Source: Strix aluco
Lineage: Eukaryota; Chordata; Aves; Strigiformes; Strigidae
NCBI RefSeq assembly: GCF_031877795.1
Contig: NC_133933.1
Coordinates: forward strand, 66,970,484-67,034,483
DNA: 64,000 nt
Direction of reading: 5' to 3'
Of this stretch, positions 27,001-40,490 are shown in pieces (the stretch's first letter is position 1; each line of letters begins with the position of its first letter). The notes under the pieces were generated by a model. That model saw nothing but the letters and a program-made list of their open reading frames with translations. It was not told the DNA's origin and made no database searches. Both the position numbers and the translations under genes were made by a program.

Positions 27001-29228
27001 CACTGACAAGGGGTGGGGAGGAATATGCATAATTAATACTCAGGGGAAAAGTAGGGGACATCTGTTGAAGTAATCCCTCATTGCTCTCAAGTGGATATTG
27101 ATCAAATGAAATCAAATATGCTTTTGTACTCATATTCCTCTGGATAGCAGAATCGGGAGATAGTCCAAGCAGAAGTAATAGAGGAGCTGCTAGGTGGCTT
27201 GGTGGTACAGCATCCCACCATGCCTGAAGGGGTGAAGGAGGTGGGACAGGGGAGACCACCTGCTGAGATGAACCCATGCAATGCACTGCTGGTGAGCATA
27301 GAGGACAGACTCGTCCAGTCTGGGTGAGTATTTAAGGGTGAATTTTTTTAAGGTTTTCACATGTCTTTGATTAAGCTGTAAGTAGGAGGACAAAAATGAG
27401 TGTTTGAAGGTTGGAAAAAATCACCTGTCATTTGTTCAGGAAACAGGTTATTCTGTGACTCTGCAAGAGAAGTTTCTGGGTGTGGTGTGACTTATCTTTT
27501 CCTGTTTCTCACTGTTATTCAGTGAGATGATGGCTTTTTAATTGCAGTTATTATCTTTACATGATAAACTTAGTTCTGGTGACAAGATAAATAGTGTTGT
27601 AAGCAAGACCTCATTTTCCTTTCACCAGTTTCTTTGGTTAAGTAACTTATGTTAGTTATGTTGGAAAGCAAGGTACAATGTAAATATACCCTGTCCTTTT
27701 TATCCAGCCTTTCAGTAATATTGTATTGTGCAGGATAAGGACTTAATGTTAACGTTTTGACATTATGTACAATGATACTGCAAAAAGCTTATGTTGTTTT
27801 GACAGAGATAATTTTACAATAAGCTGCAGTGTTAAAAAAACCCAACCAAACAAAGCAACAAAACTGTCTGCTTTCTCTTTCTTCACTCTGATCACATTTT
27901 TTCAGGAAAAATTAGTTACACAAAATTTTTCCTCTTAAATTTGTAGTTACAGTTCCCTTGAACTTTCAAAGCCTGGAAATATTTAGAGCACAGATATGCT
28001 GGTTCATTTGCTGTGAGTGGGGCTAAGCACAGTTCTGCACATCAGTCTGACCTGAGCGACTGGTGCGGTATAAATTTGTCTGTCCGCACTCATGTCTCCA
28101 GCTCTCTAGAGAAGCATTCTGAGATGGATGAACCAGAATTTAATGGCAAAAAAAGCTGTGTCCTTGTGGGTGACTGGGGTGGGTGGTGTCAGCGGTTAGA
28201 AACATAGCTCACGCTTCACTGCACAGTTTGGGTAGGGGTGAATGGCCAGGCCAGGCAGGAGACACACCACTGAGGTGTTCCTTCCTCCCATGCTGGAAAC
28301 ACATTTGTTTGGGGACTTTCTGAGACATTTGCTTTCAAAATTTACAGAAAGTGTGACAAAACCTGAAAAAACAGATTCTGCTAGTCTGTGTTTATGGGGT
28401 GAAAACAAGCTGTAATGAGCCGACTTGTCCAGCTTTCCATATTGCTTTGGTCACCATCTCCATGCTGGAGAACCAAAGGGGAGCACTCCGGCTCCTGCAC
28501 CCTGGGACCACCCGGTGTATTACTGGGCAGAGATGGATGCCCTGACCTGCATGAGTGCCCTGCTGGGAACCACCTCAGTTTACAAACACGCGGACCTTGG
28601 GGTAAAGCAGCAGTGCTGGTGTGTGCTGGCATACAAAATACATGGAGAGGAGGAAAGAAATGGAAATTCTGCCAAAGGTGAGGTGGCCAGGTGCCCACTG
28701 CACAGTGGTGTGCTGCCACTCTCCCAGCCCAACCAAACTGTCCGAGCACCTGGACACTGGTGTGAACCCCTGGCTGGTTCATCCAGGCTGTGCCTGCCAT
28801 CCTGCACCTGAGAGCCAGCTGGTGCTGTTCTTCTTGGTTATTAACTCTTTTTAAAGAGGCAACACGGTAATCTCTTGTAGTCACTAATGGGAAATCCCCT
28901 CTTTGCAAATGACCTTGTAACAGTGCCATTTAGACTCTCCCCAGATAGAGCCTCCAGAGAGAAAAATTCCTCTTCAGACCTATCAGGCCTGAATCTGTTG
29001 GAGAAAAATGGTCCTGAGGTGTCCTCAGTCCTGCAAGTTGCAACATGGAGTCCTTGGAGCTGAGAGGGACAGGGAAATCTGAGATAAAGGATGTTTCTCT
29101 TGAGAAGAGGCCTTAACAGACTTCCCTTGGGTTATCACCAAAGCCAGCTCCAACACCAGCCCACCACTGACTGAGGCCAGCAACCCCAGAGAAAGAAATA
29201 TCCCCTGTACAACAAGAGTCTTTCATTT
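24088..29228. other. Intergenic between two family A LTRs, no gene seen
   Basis: The two LTRs are not the ends of one provirus: there is no primer-binding site after the first and no retroviral gene frame in the 5.1 kb between them. Frames of 150-190 codons (25,083-25,664 and 28,381-28,929, both minus) have no domain and look like chance. Confidence 0.55.
28889..28899. promoter_or_regulatory. kB-like site GGGAAATCCCC, downstream intergenic
   Basis: An 11 bp kB consensus about 30 kb from the promoter on the 3' side, 330 bp before the composite ERV. No second site was seen nearby. Confidence 0.2.
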
Positions 29229-29797
29229 TGTCCTGGTTTCAGCTGGGATAGAGTTAATTTTTCTTCCTAGAAGCTAGAACAATGATGTGTTTTGGATTAA
29301 GTATGGGACTTGGTATGAGAAGATGTTTTCAGTTGTTGCTAAGACATCAATGGCTTCCCAACTCCCCGTGTCCTGCCTGTGTGCAGGTGTACAAGAAGCT
29401 GTGAGGAAGCACGACCAGAGCATCGAACCCGAACTGGCCAGTGAAATAATCCATATCATGTAACGTCATGCTCAGTATGTAGAGGAGAGTCAGCCGGGAA
29501 AGGGGCGGTTCTCTCTCCCTTCCAGGATTATGATTTCAGGATCTTAGTTTTCTTTGGGATCACTAGCTGGGAACAGGGTGGGTAACAGCCAGCGGGTGGT
29601 GAGCAATCACATTGTGCATTACCCATTTGTACTTTCTATTTTGTTACTGTTTTATTTTATTTCAATTATTAAATTGTTTTTATCTCAACCTATGAGTCTC
29701 CCTTTACCCCTCCAATTATTTCTCCATCTTCCAGGAGGAGAAGGGGGAGCAAGTGGTTGTGTGGTGTTTGGCTGTCGGCTGGGTTTAAACACGAACA
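29229..29797 (+). mobile_element. ERV LTR, family A, at the 5' end of a composite element
   Basis: It is the same family as the solo LTR at 23,492, about 569 bp, running from TGTCCTGGTTTC to AACACGAACA. The TATA box seen in the solo copy (TATATAAA) reads TATGTAGA here, so the promoter is probably dead. It is followed within about 10 bp by a primer-binding-site-like sequence, so it is positioned as a 5' LTR. Confidence 0.85.
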
Positions 29798-30136
29798 GTC
29801 CTTTCTGGCACCCAGTGTGGAGCAGAGAAATGCAAGAAGATAAGGATAGTAATTGGGAGAGGTAATGGACAAAACACAGACTGAATCCTGTTAGCAGAAT
29901 GATCATGGGAGTTTTTGTTGTTGTAATTGTGGTGGAGGGACAAGGGGTGGATTTTGAGGATTGTGCTTTGGTATTGTGACAATGTTATTTTTATATTGTT
30001 GTGGGGAACGTTTTTTTTGTTTTGGTTTTTGGTTTTGTGCTGATGTGAGTGAAGTTTGTGAATATTGTCTTGTGTAATGACTGTGGATTTTAATGACTGT
30101 TCTTAAATAAGTGATTCACAGAGGTGAGGGGTGGAA
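29798..30136 (+). mobile_element. Remnant internal region of the composite ERV
   Basis: It begins with a primer-binding-site-like TGGCACCCAGTGTGGAGC (29,806-29,823) and ends with a purine-rich GAGGTGAGGGGTGGAA (30,121-30,136) that resembles a polypurine tract abutting the next LTR. Only about 340 bp separate them, T- and G-rich, with no gag, pol or env frame. All coding capacity is gone. Confidence 0.65.
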
Positions 30137-31123
30137 TGTGCTGGGTTTGTGTGTGTGGTGTGGGTTTGGTAGCAAGGAAGGGGGCTACAGTGGTGGCCCC
30201 CTGTGAGAAGCTTTTTGAAGCTCCCCTGGCTCCAAGTTGGCCAAGGCTGAGCCAATTAGTGACAGCGGCTGCACCTCTGTGATAACATTTAAGAAGGGGA
30301 ACCTGGGAGGTGGAGTTGGAGTTGTGAGAACGCCTATGCAAACACTGAGGTCAGTGGAAGAAAGGAGGAGGAAGGGGAGGAGGTGCGCCAGAGCAGAGAC
30401 CGCCCTGCAGCCCATGGTGAGACAGCAGGGCCACCCCCCTGCCACCCATGGAGGCCCACGGTGGAGCAGAGACCCACCTGCAGCCTGTGGAGGACCCCAT
30501 GCTGGAGCAGGTGACTGCACCCGAAGAAGGCTGGGACTCTGAGGGAAGAAGCCCCCCGCTGTTGTAGTTCAGTGCTGGGAGGATTGCAACATGCAGGGGA
30601 CACCCGTGCTGGAGCAGCTTGGGAAAAGTTGCAGCCCGTGGGAAGGACTCACATCAGAGAAAGTTCATGGAAGACTGTATCCTGTGAGAGGGGAACCATG
30701 CTGGAGCAGAAGAGTGTGAGGAGTCCTCCCCCTCAAGGAGAAAGTAATGGCAGGATTGACTGAATCCCCAATTCCCTGCCCTCTGTGCTGCTGGAGTGGG
30801 AGGACATAGAGAAATCAGGAGCAGGAGCTGAGCCAGCGAAGAAGGGAGGGGTGGGGGGAAAGCATTTTCAAGTTGTGGAAATGCTTCTCACTGTCCTATT
30901 GTCTGTTAAGTGTTGTTGTTGTTAGTGTCTGAATTAAATTGATGTTCTTTTTCATTCCCCTAACGAGTCTGTCTATTGCCCATGACAGTAAATGGGTGAG
31001 TCATCACTCCTGCTCCTTATCCGGATTCCTGAGCCTTTTGCTTTATTTTCTCCTTCCCGAGGGGGAAGGGGTGAGTGAGTGGCTGCATGGTGCTCAGTTG
31101 CCCTCTGGGCTCAAACTATGACA
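30137..31123 (+). mobile_element. ERV LTR, family B, at the 3' end of a composite element
   Basis: About 987 bp from TGTGCTGGGTTTGTG to CAAACTATGACA. It has the layout of a long avian ERV LTR: GAGCCAAT and ATAACATTTAAG blocks, then several divergent copies of a CCCATG-CTGGAGCAG unit, then a U5-like end. It is unlike family A. Open frames inside it are fragments and not genes. Confidence 0.82.
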
Positions 31124-34100
31124 TATTTCTCCTTTGGGGGTGGGCTACCCTGTGCTCTATCCAGGTGAGCTGCCACGTATCTCACTTGCCCTGTGGCAAC
31201 ATCACGCCTGGGATCCTGCCAGGAGGGATTGCTGATGGGACATGCAACATCTGAACACAGTCTGAATCCTGGCTGAACTGGCCTGCAGAGAGGCTTGGAG
31301 CTGGACAAGGGGGACCCAGCAACCCGCCCCAGAGGTCAGCAAGTGTAGACCAGTGTAGGTGTGGCCATGCTGAGCTCTAGTCACCACCTAGTGCCCCATA
31401 GCATAGAGGGTGATGATAGTTGGTCTGCTATAAATTTATCATTTTTAATTCCTTTTAGTTAGAAAAATTAAAAATATTGTAATTCTTCATAAGCTTTTAT
31501 TTTCCCCTTGAATATAAACTAATTTGGGAGCTATTTAATTCTCTACTTACATGGCACTTTTTATTCTGATAGCAAATATACTTCTAAGTTCTTTTACTTG
31601 TGTCCCTATGTAAATCTTGGTACAAATATGTGAATTACAGTTTCTTAAATTAACACTTCCATCTTGAAAGTTTTTAGTGACTTGATGGAGGAAACCAATA
31701 GCACATTGTTTTCTCTTATTTACTATAGGAAAAAAGTCTTTTTTTTGATTGTGTTTGCAGTTTGTTTAGCCCTTGTATAACACAGCAATTGAGTAGTATT
31801 AAAAATAAAGAACATCACATTTTCCAGACTGAGGGACCAAAGGTTCCTTTCCTCAGCTGTGCAGGAGCAGCTCAGTAGCCAGAGTATGGCGGTGGAGCTG
31901 GGTGGATGGTGCAGACACGTAGGAGTAGGGAACTTCTTGCATTGCCACATAATGCCAAAACTTGACGGTTGAACTCTAACCCAACACCCTGTGTGTCATC
32001 CATTTGTTCTTTTGACATCTGACTTGTTTACAGCATGAACACTTCTCTCCCACATACAGGGATCGAAACTCCCCAAAGTCTAGTGCCAGATGCCAGAAGA
32101 TAGGGTGGTTTACACGTTTTGAACAGAGAATAGCTAAAAAATTTAACGGGTATGAAACTTTTTCAAGAGTTTCACTTTGCTTATTTTTCATGTGGATTAG
32201 ATGGGTACATGGGGTCTACTAAAGGTTAATGACACCAGAGAGTTTTTATATCATAGGTTAACTCCCTAGGTCAATTTTTGTCTCAAGTCAAAAGTTTCTT
32301 GCAGTTCAGAACTGACAGTTGATGGTCTGTGTAAAATGATTAGATCTTTTCAAAGGAATTCCACTTTATCAAACTGGTACATGAACATTTGTAGAAGGAT
32401 GAATTTAGGAACATTTTGGACATCTTCCCAAGTCGGAGTTGCACTCACATTGAGGGAAAATAAGAGGCTGGCAAATCTAAAGGCAATAATGAATTTTTTA
32501 TCATCAAATTAATCTCAGCAGTAGTAAATATCTCCTCTGGAGATAATAAAATTCTAAACAGGGAAAAAGTGTTCAGTAAACATTCTGGTTCTGTATCTAA
32601 CATTTCCCTTAACTATTAATGTAATGGAAAGAATTGTTCTTATGTGATACAAGTAAATAAGATCACTTCTTCCTGAATGCAACTTACACCCACAAATCCT
32701 AAAACAGTTGCTTGAAGACGGAGGAAACCAACCAGTGACATTCTATGTTAATTATTAGTAAACAAAGCTTCTTAAATAAACCTGATTCCATGCTCTGCTG
32801 ATGTCAATTACTAGCCTGGCTGATAAAAGCAATTACATAGACTTGTGTGAGGTATTTGTTTTGGCATTGTACAGTGTTTGGGCAGAAAAATCTAGCAACT
32901 CCTGCTGGCAAAAACCCCATGCCCATTAAACTGAGAACTGACACTCCGGCAGAATTACTAATAGGTTGGCAATAAGAAATCTTCAGCACATGACTTCTCT
33001 AGTTATTTTCTGCAGAGATCAGTGCCAGATTTTATCTCATTCTACATTTTCATCTGTGGCCAGGAAGAAAATATTAAATCACTACTGATAAAAACCAAAG
33101 ATGACAGGAAGACTGGGAAAACAGTAAAAACAGAGGAGGCAGACAGTGTAAAATGGATTAGAAAACTAGACCCACTAAAACAAATGCACTTTAATACAGG
33201 CAAATAAAAGTTGGAGTATTATATCCTGAGAACAACAAAGAGGGTAGGGGCACAGTGGGCAAATAGCTCAATATGAGTTCACAGTTCATTACAGGGGTAA
33301 AAAGGAATGATGCAATTCATTGATGTATAAGCAAACTAGGAGAAGAGGTAATTCTTGCCCCTGCATTTCTCATTGCTGAGATTTTTTTCCATGCTAGTAA
33401 TTCTGAGTCTTTTTACTGGTACTTCCCAGGTCTTGCTGAGATCACAATTTTATCTTTATTATGAATATTTATCCACTGCAAAGAGGGTGTTTATTCCTTG
33501 ATTATGGCAATAAGTCACCACAGAAATACATAACAGCCACCTAGACAAACTTCTTACTTAACTTCCTTGTTCATGCCACAGTGGTTTATTCTCATCATCC
33601 TTGATAACCTTGAAAACCTCAGAGTAAACAAGTGGATCATCTATTTCCCCCAGTTTATAACATCATTAATCATTGTGTAGGCTGGATACAAATTCCCTGG
33701 TACATGTCAACTGTGTTACGATTCAAAGAAGCTAAACATACTAATCTGCAGCCAACTGCAAGCGGTGTAGAGAGAATTGTGACCCAGTATTTTTACTTGT
33801 CATTTGACAACATTTCAGATCTTTTGCTTTGTCAGAAAGAGAAATCAGTGATGGAGCCAGGTAGTTTTTTGATGCAATTCTATTGACTACAAAGGAAAAT
33901 CCTATTTTCTTGAATGCATTATTAATGCAAGGGGAGGATATATTGTCTTTGACAACAATGCTAGGTATCTTGCATTAACACTTATTGCAAACAGCCCTGC
34001 CCTGATAACTGCATTTGCTCTCATTTTCTACACTGGAAACATAGTGGGCCTAAACTGGGAATTAGTTGAGAATTCAAATACATTTCTAGAACACTGGTAC

Positions 34101-34441
34101 AATAACCAAGGAAATGGTAATGAAGTGGGTTTAGTATTTAGCTGTTGCTTAGTGCAGAGACATGCATCTTGTTCCACATGCTCCCTTTGGGCAAGTTTCA
34201 TTTTGATTCCTCTATATCCTGTGGAGTACCTGAAAGAAAACAAGACAAAGTGACTTCAATAAAATGGAAAAGGAGTCTCAAAAGGTGAGACACAGTTGAT
34301 CCCAAAGTTGTGTTGTTAGTGGGGAGTGAGTATGTCCTCAGTGCACATAGAAATATTAAGTATTGTTACTTACATAGCAGACCTTTCACCTCAGGATGTC
34401 AGTGCATACTGTAATCATCAATGAATTTAATTTCATAACTA

Positions 34442-34530
34442 CTGAGGAGAGTTAGGTAAGTGTTATTTCTCCAATTTCATGCAGAACAAGTATATAAATG
34501 GAAGAAGTGAGAGGTTAATTACCCCAGATA
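34442..34530 (-). repeat. Possible MIR-like SINE relic, inverted
   Basis: GTTAGGTAAGTGTTATTTCT, CCAATTTCATGCAGAACAAG and GTGAGAGGTTAATTACCCCA follow the reverse MIR order with heavy decay. Confidence 0.35.
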
Positions 34531-34962
34531 TTCAAGGCATTTAAATGCCTAACACCCATTGATTTCAGGCAGCACTAGTTGCCATAAGTTTTGAGTGACT
34601 CTGTGATTTGCCCAGCATCAAACTGATTAGTCAGGAAGCTATGAAACAAAAGGCAATCTGTGTATTGCCCTGATTTTCTAACTTTCTTCAAGAGGAAACA
34701 TCACCTTAGAAATGGGTTGTGAGATTCATCTCATCAAATGTGTCACCTTTACAGTGTAAACATCCACATCTGGACTAGTTATCTGGATGCTCCTTGTAGT
34801 CAAGGGAGGGAAAGACAACAGAGATGAATTCCACCTTGGGTGTCTGCACCGCAAAAGCGGAATACCAAAACGCAGTCTACACCAGCTATGGTCATCCACT
34901 TACCCTTGCCTTTCGTATTTGCTATCCTGAGATTCACTGGAAAAAATTATAAAACATATCCA

Positions 34963-34972
34963 GGGGATTTCC
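34963..34972. promoter_or_regulatory. kB-like site GGGGATTTCC, downstream intergenic
   Basis: It is identical to the proximal promoter kB site and lies about 24 kb beyond it on the 3' side of the gene. It stands alone, so chance is a real possibility. Confidence 0.2.
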
Positions 34973-37900
34973 ACGCCGTCCTTGATGCTATCTTTAGAGT
35001 GCTCTAATGCAGTTTCAGAATAAAGAACTTGTTTGTACTTTTTCTTGTGTCTACTTGTCTCTGCTTTACCCAGCTCAAAACAAGAGAGTTTATAGATTGA
35101 ACACTTACTGGCTCCACATTCCTATAAAGTTATCATCTCTTGGTTTTGCTGACCTCTGCGATGTCCTGTAGTTATTTTCCATTTATCATAGGCTTTGCCT
35201 GAGTTAATGTTATCTGCTGATGATACTTTCATCATTGCAGTATCAAAACAGAGATTTATTCAATCTTTTATACATTATCAAGTATTTTTAAATTGCTTTT
35301 TAACTGGGAAAAAATAAGCCACGATCAATATGATCTAGCTACACATTCACTAGAACTGAAAATATTTAGTTACACCCTGAAACATAACAGAAAGTGCATG
35401 TTAATAAAAAGAGGTTAGGCACAAACACAGCTCCATCAGCTATACTGCAGATGTTATTATTACAGGTTGAACCTTCACTGTAGAGAAGAAAAAAAAAAAG
35501 ATAAAACCTACCCATGACTGCTATATTTCCTGCTGGACTTTGATGAGAGCTTAATTTGAAGTTATTTCCAAATAGGAAGCATCATTATCTCAAAGAGTAA
35601 ATACTGTGAAATTTGGAAGGTCATCCCTTTGCAGAGTGCAGCCAGACTTCTGCATTTCTACAGATGAAGCCATGCGCAAGATGAAGAAGGCAAGCATAAA
35701 GGAAGAACATTAGGCACTGGAAATTTTCAGCAAGCTGTGCTTGTGACCCTTGCCTTCTCCAAAGCCTTGGGGAGCGGAAGAACGTGCCCAACCCACAAAC
35801 CAGCATGAGGGTGGGGGAACAGCAAGGCAGAAGCCTTGTTGAGGTGCAAAATGAAATCACAGGTGTCTTGGAGAGTTGGTTGAAGCTGGAAGTGATGTGC
35901 CATCTACAGCACATGTAGACACTTCTATAAGTGAACCTATAGCCACACAGTGGAAAGTATAACAAAGCTCTGCATATTAGAGACCATCTTGGTCTTGGTC
36001 ATAGCTGTTGGTAGGTTTCTCTTCTGCGAGAGGAGAGTGAGCCTGGATCAGAGAATGGATGCATGACAGTGAGGTAACAACATTGTAGATGACATTGTGG
36101 TTGTAGTCAACTTACAATGTGCAGATACACAAAAACCCCAAATCCTCAGAAAAAATCTTACCACTCTGAGGAGGACTGAGCACATAGTGGAGCCCAGAGT
36201 GAAAATCTGATGTAGCCCCAGTGCAGGGGAGATGAGCAAAGCTTAAAGGTCTGATATAACAGCAAACTGTCTGAACTGAAAGTCAGTTAATTAAATAACG
36301 AAACCCCAATGATATGAAATTCTGCCTCAATAGGTCTTCCCTGCTGAGTCCCCAAAAGAAAAAGCAAGAGGAAGAAAATTCTGGTGATGAATATGTTAAA
36401 TCTGACATTCATGTAAACTCAGGTTTGGCTGGGCCTGACGGGGTCTGAGCTACACATCTGTTCTGAGTAATGCATTTTGAACTTTAATGGTGCACACTAC
36501 TGATATGACTTAAATGCACAGGAGTGCAGGCAAGCACTGGAGGCCTTCCTGCCTCCAAGCACCCGACCTGGCGCCAGCCTTCAAAGAGAACAGCTCTGCC
36601 AGGGGTCATCATTCATTGCTCTATCACCACCACCCAAACTTCCCTTTTTTAAAAAAAGTCTCTGGAAATGATGGCTTTTTTCTTTTAGGCAGACGTAGGC
36701 TGGTCTAGACATGCACATGATTGTGAAAAAGCCATGCAACATCATCCTTTTCTGTTAGACTGTGCAGTAATAATACATAAATGAAAAATACTGTGCTCTC
36801 TTCCCTCTGGTAGAAATAAGACTTGTCCTAATTGCAGGTAATGAGTTCCAGGCTAAATAAGCTTTACCCTATCATGCTAAAATATTAGTTTGGCTACTTT
36901 TCTTGCCTTTTTAGTGGTTGTGCATTAAGGACCACAGCAAAGGCTAAGACACCTAATTCCCATTAAACTGTAACTAGCAAGCAGTGCTAGATGTGCATAT
37001 ATTTAAATGAGGGCTTAACAACAAGGTCTGCTTAGATAGACATGCCTTTGTGACATGAGGATTGAAACAGAACCTATAAAAGGAAGTAAGAGACTGCTTT
37101 TATAAGATAGCTGGCCAAGTCCCCATCCTACTTATCCTACAGCATATTTGGAGTAAAGTTGCTGAAGCCAATCGAATTAACAAAGGTTTACACCAATATT
37201 AACATTACCAGAGTTTGCAGTAAGTTGTTTACCAGGCATTACTGCAGTGCACGCTCTTCTGTCACGTCTCAGGCAACAGGAAATGAAAGGAGTCCCACAA
37301 CAAGTAATGTTAGTAAGCGGGAATTCGGACTGAGTGATCTCACAGTACGTAATACTTCATGCTCTGATCAAATTCTGCCCCACGGTACTGAGTGGCGTAT
37401 CTGAGAGCAATCGTAAGAAAAGCATCGGTTTCAAAGCACAAACCACTGCACAGAGCTGTGTTCCCCAGAGCAGATCCCCAGCTCACTGGCTTTGCTTCAC
37501 ATTGTAAATGAGAAGGGGATTTTGACCCCTTCTTGTGATGTGCCACCAAACAGTCACTTGTTTTTTTTAAAAAAGGTACCAGCTGGGAATTGGACTAACT
37601 CACGATGTGCATTCGTATGAACTTGTATGAATCCCTTGACATGGAGCCATAACCAGAGAACAAAACCTGTTTCCCTCCTCCAGTAATTCACCAGGGGAAA
37701 TCTGACTTCCTGCCCAACACCACGGCTGTGTACTAGAGCTTAGCCAAAGACAAGAGTGGGGGGGAGAGAAAAAAAGCCAAATCAATAACAAAAAGAATCA
37801 TTGCTGTCAGGGATCAGGAGTGGTGGGAGGGGGGAGAGGTTATGTACGTAATATTATTCACTTTAGGGAGGCTGGAGGAGGGGGTAGTCTGGATAGCATG

Positions 37901-40176
37901 CTGTAGGCTGTCTTTCAATATTAGACACAGGGAGTTTTTTGAAAATTAACATTAGTACAAAAAGAAGTCACCATAAAACTCCCAAGCAAAATTACCTGCT
38001 CTTATTTTAGGTTTCTGTTTGACAGACATTAAATACGTTTGGGGTATTTTTTAGCACATATATGTATATATACATACAGGCTTTTTTTCAATAGGCATTT
38101 ATCTTGACAAATGGAGATGCAATCACACCAGGCTGACTGTGTTTCCTACAGCAGCTGTTTGGTGTAAAAGGGCTGCGAGAGCCCTTTGCAGGGGTGCTGG
38201 GCTGCCCGGGAGGCAGTGGGAGGACAGCCACGGCTTTGGTCAGCTGGCAGCAGCTGTCGGCTGCCTGATCGCAGGGGGACTGACCAGGTCAGCTCGGCCA
38301 CGGGTTGAGAAGTGGTAACACCCACACAGGAGCAGGGCTGGACTGTGAGGTAGATCCAAATGTACCCTACTAAATGGAACAGCTAGAGAAATAACCCACG
38401 TAAGAGCTAGTGGCAGTCTTCTCCAAAATAACCACGTATGGTCAAGGAGAGGGGAGTTAATGAAGTAGCAGCTTAATTAAACCACTTCCAAACATTTTGT
38501 CTTTCTTCCTATGCAGCTAGGACCAGGCAAGGGACCTATGATCCTTATGAACCAGGCAAGGGTTGACGCTACCAGTATTTATCACCGATGTGGGAGAAAG
38601 CATCAGCACAGAACTTGTCTGAACAAGTTTGCATTAGCCCATTGAATTTGCTCCTATCAGCAACAGGTTTGCTGCACTGCGTGTTAAACGCTGGCACCTG
38701 AGAAACAGACCACTTGGATGTAAACGCACCTGTACTTCTAACTCTGGATTTTAAGGGACCTTGGCAGTTTAATATGAACTGAAATTGTAACTGTTCACTG
38801 TTGTGGTTTTCTATTTCAGTGTTGTACATATTACACCGTAGTGTTCTACTCAATATGTGGGATAAAATTATGCAGTGACTGATCCTCCGTGGCTTTCACC
38901 TGAACAAAACATTCATCATATCACCATGGTGAACCACTTCTTTTGCAAAAATTGGATGAGCAAGCTAATATCATGCACTGTGGTCTCATGGCCCCAAGTG
39001 CACAAAGTTATGCTCAGCATGAATTTTTTGAGATTTATATCCAAAACATTTATATCCAATTAGATGCTACTGAAATCTTCACAGTACCCCTCAAATATTG
39101 CCTGAAGTCCTTCAGCCCCTCTGTCAGTAAAATCCCCATGTACTGAGGAGCTCTCTGGTGAGTCTGTGTCCCTGTAGGAATACAATGCAAGACTGGCAAG
39201 GAGGATTGTAAACATGCTCAAGTGATGTGCAGTTGGGGTGTCGAAAAACACATATATCATACTAATCATTGTTTAGCTTTGTGTGCTTGATGGGTAGAAC
39301 GTCTGTGTTTAGATAACATAGGCTTGTGGTAGACTCAGAGGCACCTTATCGAACATCCTTGAGATTCCAGTCCTGCTGTGGGAAAGATCAAAGCACTGTG
39401 GAACAAACTATATATATATATCCCTGATATATACAGGTGAAAGCAGCAGGTTTGGGATCTTTTTTTTTTTTTCTTTTTTCTCTTTCTGGCTAGCAAGGAC
39501 CGAGCTCCGCAGTGCCTGTGCCCCTGCTTGTGTGCCTCTGCCCAGGTGCTGCTGCAGAGATCCCTCAGGTCGCAAGTTAACAAGAATCATTTCATCCATG
39601 GTTTTGTTGTTGTTCCTGTGTCCTGCCTGTGTCAGCTCATGCAGTCCCCATCCCCACACTGCAGAGGTGCCCAGAGGCCTCCCCGGTGCCAAAGTCTCAG
39701 CAGGACTCTCAAGCATCCTCCCGGGCATCTGAATTACCAGGTCTGACATAGCAGCTTAAAAGTGCCTGCTGTGCCTGTTTGGAAGAGGAGCTTAGAGTCA
39801 AGTATCCCAGTCCTTGTTGGGAAAGACACCTTAACATATCCCAAGAGCTTTGGTCTCATGTTTTTTCTGTTTGTATCCTGATCACTGAACTGTCTTTTCT
39901 GCTGTTCCTATCACTGTCAGTGTAAAGGCCATAGCTGCCAGATATGGGTGATTTAACTGACTTTTGGCACAAAAAGATGCTAATCTACAGCTCCAGGTTT
40001 TGTAGGCAAAAGTTTTTGGTTTTGTTTTTGAAGTAATTTTAGACACTTCTGATGAATGGAGTGGTATAGCTTAGGACAGTCTGTAGCACATGCAGTGACA
40101 TCAGCTGTCAAAATGGCTATCACTTGCAATTCAGTCACATAAAAAGTAGGTATGAAGCCACTCCTACACTAACTTG

Positions 40177-40490
40177 AACAAAAGTTTGGTGAAAGACTTT
40201 AATAGGGCCTGTTGTGATACTACAAGGACTAATGGTTTTAAAGTAAAAGAGGGTAGATTCAGACTAGATTTAAGGAAGAAATTTTGTACTATGAGGTTGG
40301 TGAAACACTGGAACAGGTTTCCCAGAGAGGTGGTAGATGCCCCATCCCTGGAAACATTCAAGGTCAGGTTGGATGGGACTCTGAGCAACCTGATTTAGTT
40401 GATAATGTCCCTGCTTGTTGCAGGAAGTTGGACTAGATGACCTTTAAAGGCCCCTTCCAACACAAACTATTCTATGATTCTATGAAATAT
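40177..40490 (+). mobile_element. CR1 LINE, 5'-truncated 3' end
   Basis: This is a typical avian CR1 3' region, with the translated stretch HWNRFPREVVDAPSLE, then CTTTAAAGGCCCCTTCCAAC and the terminal ATTCTATGATTCTATG octamer repeat. The open frame at 40,174-40,398 belongs to it and is not a host gene. Confidence 0.93.

Larger units (their letters stand above)
31124..40176. other. Intergenic, no gene seen
   Basis: AT-rich background with a possible SINE relic, one lone kB-like 10-mer and short TA repeats near 38,055 and 39,410. No PERP exon, the expected next gene in the mammalian order, was recognised. Confidence 0.5.

Noticed and set aside
23492-29797. The two family A LTRs as the ends of one provirus
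   Set aside because: There is no primer-binding site after the first, no retroviral genes between them, and visibly different divergence and TATA state.
30237-30542. Open frames inside the family B LTR
   Set aside because: They are products of the degenerate CTGGAGCAG repeat units of the LTR, with no retroviral protein motif.
40174-40398. 74-codon frame containing HWNRFPREVVDAPSLE
   Set aside because: It is the translated 3' end of a CR1 LINE, not a host protein.
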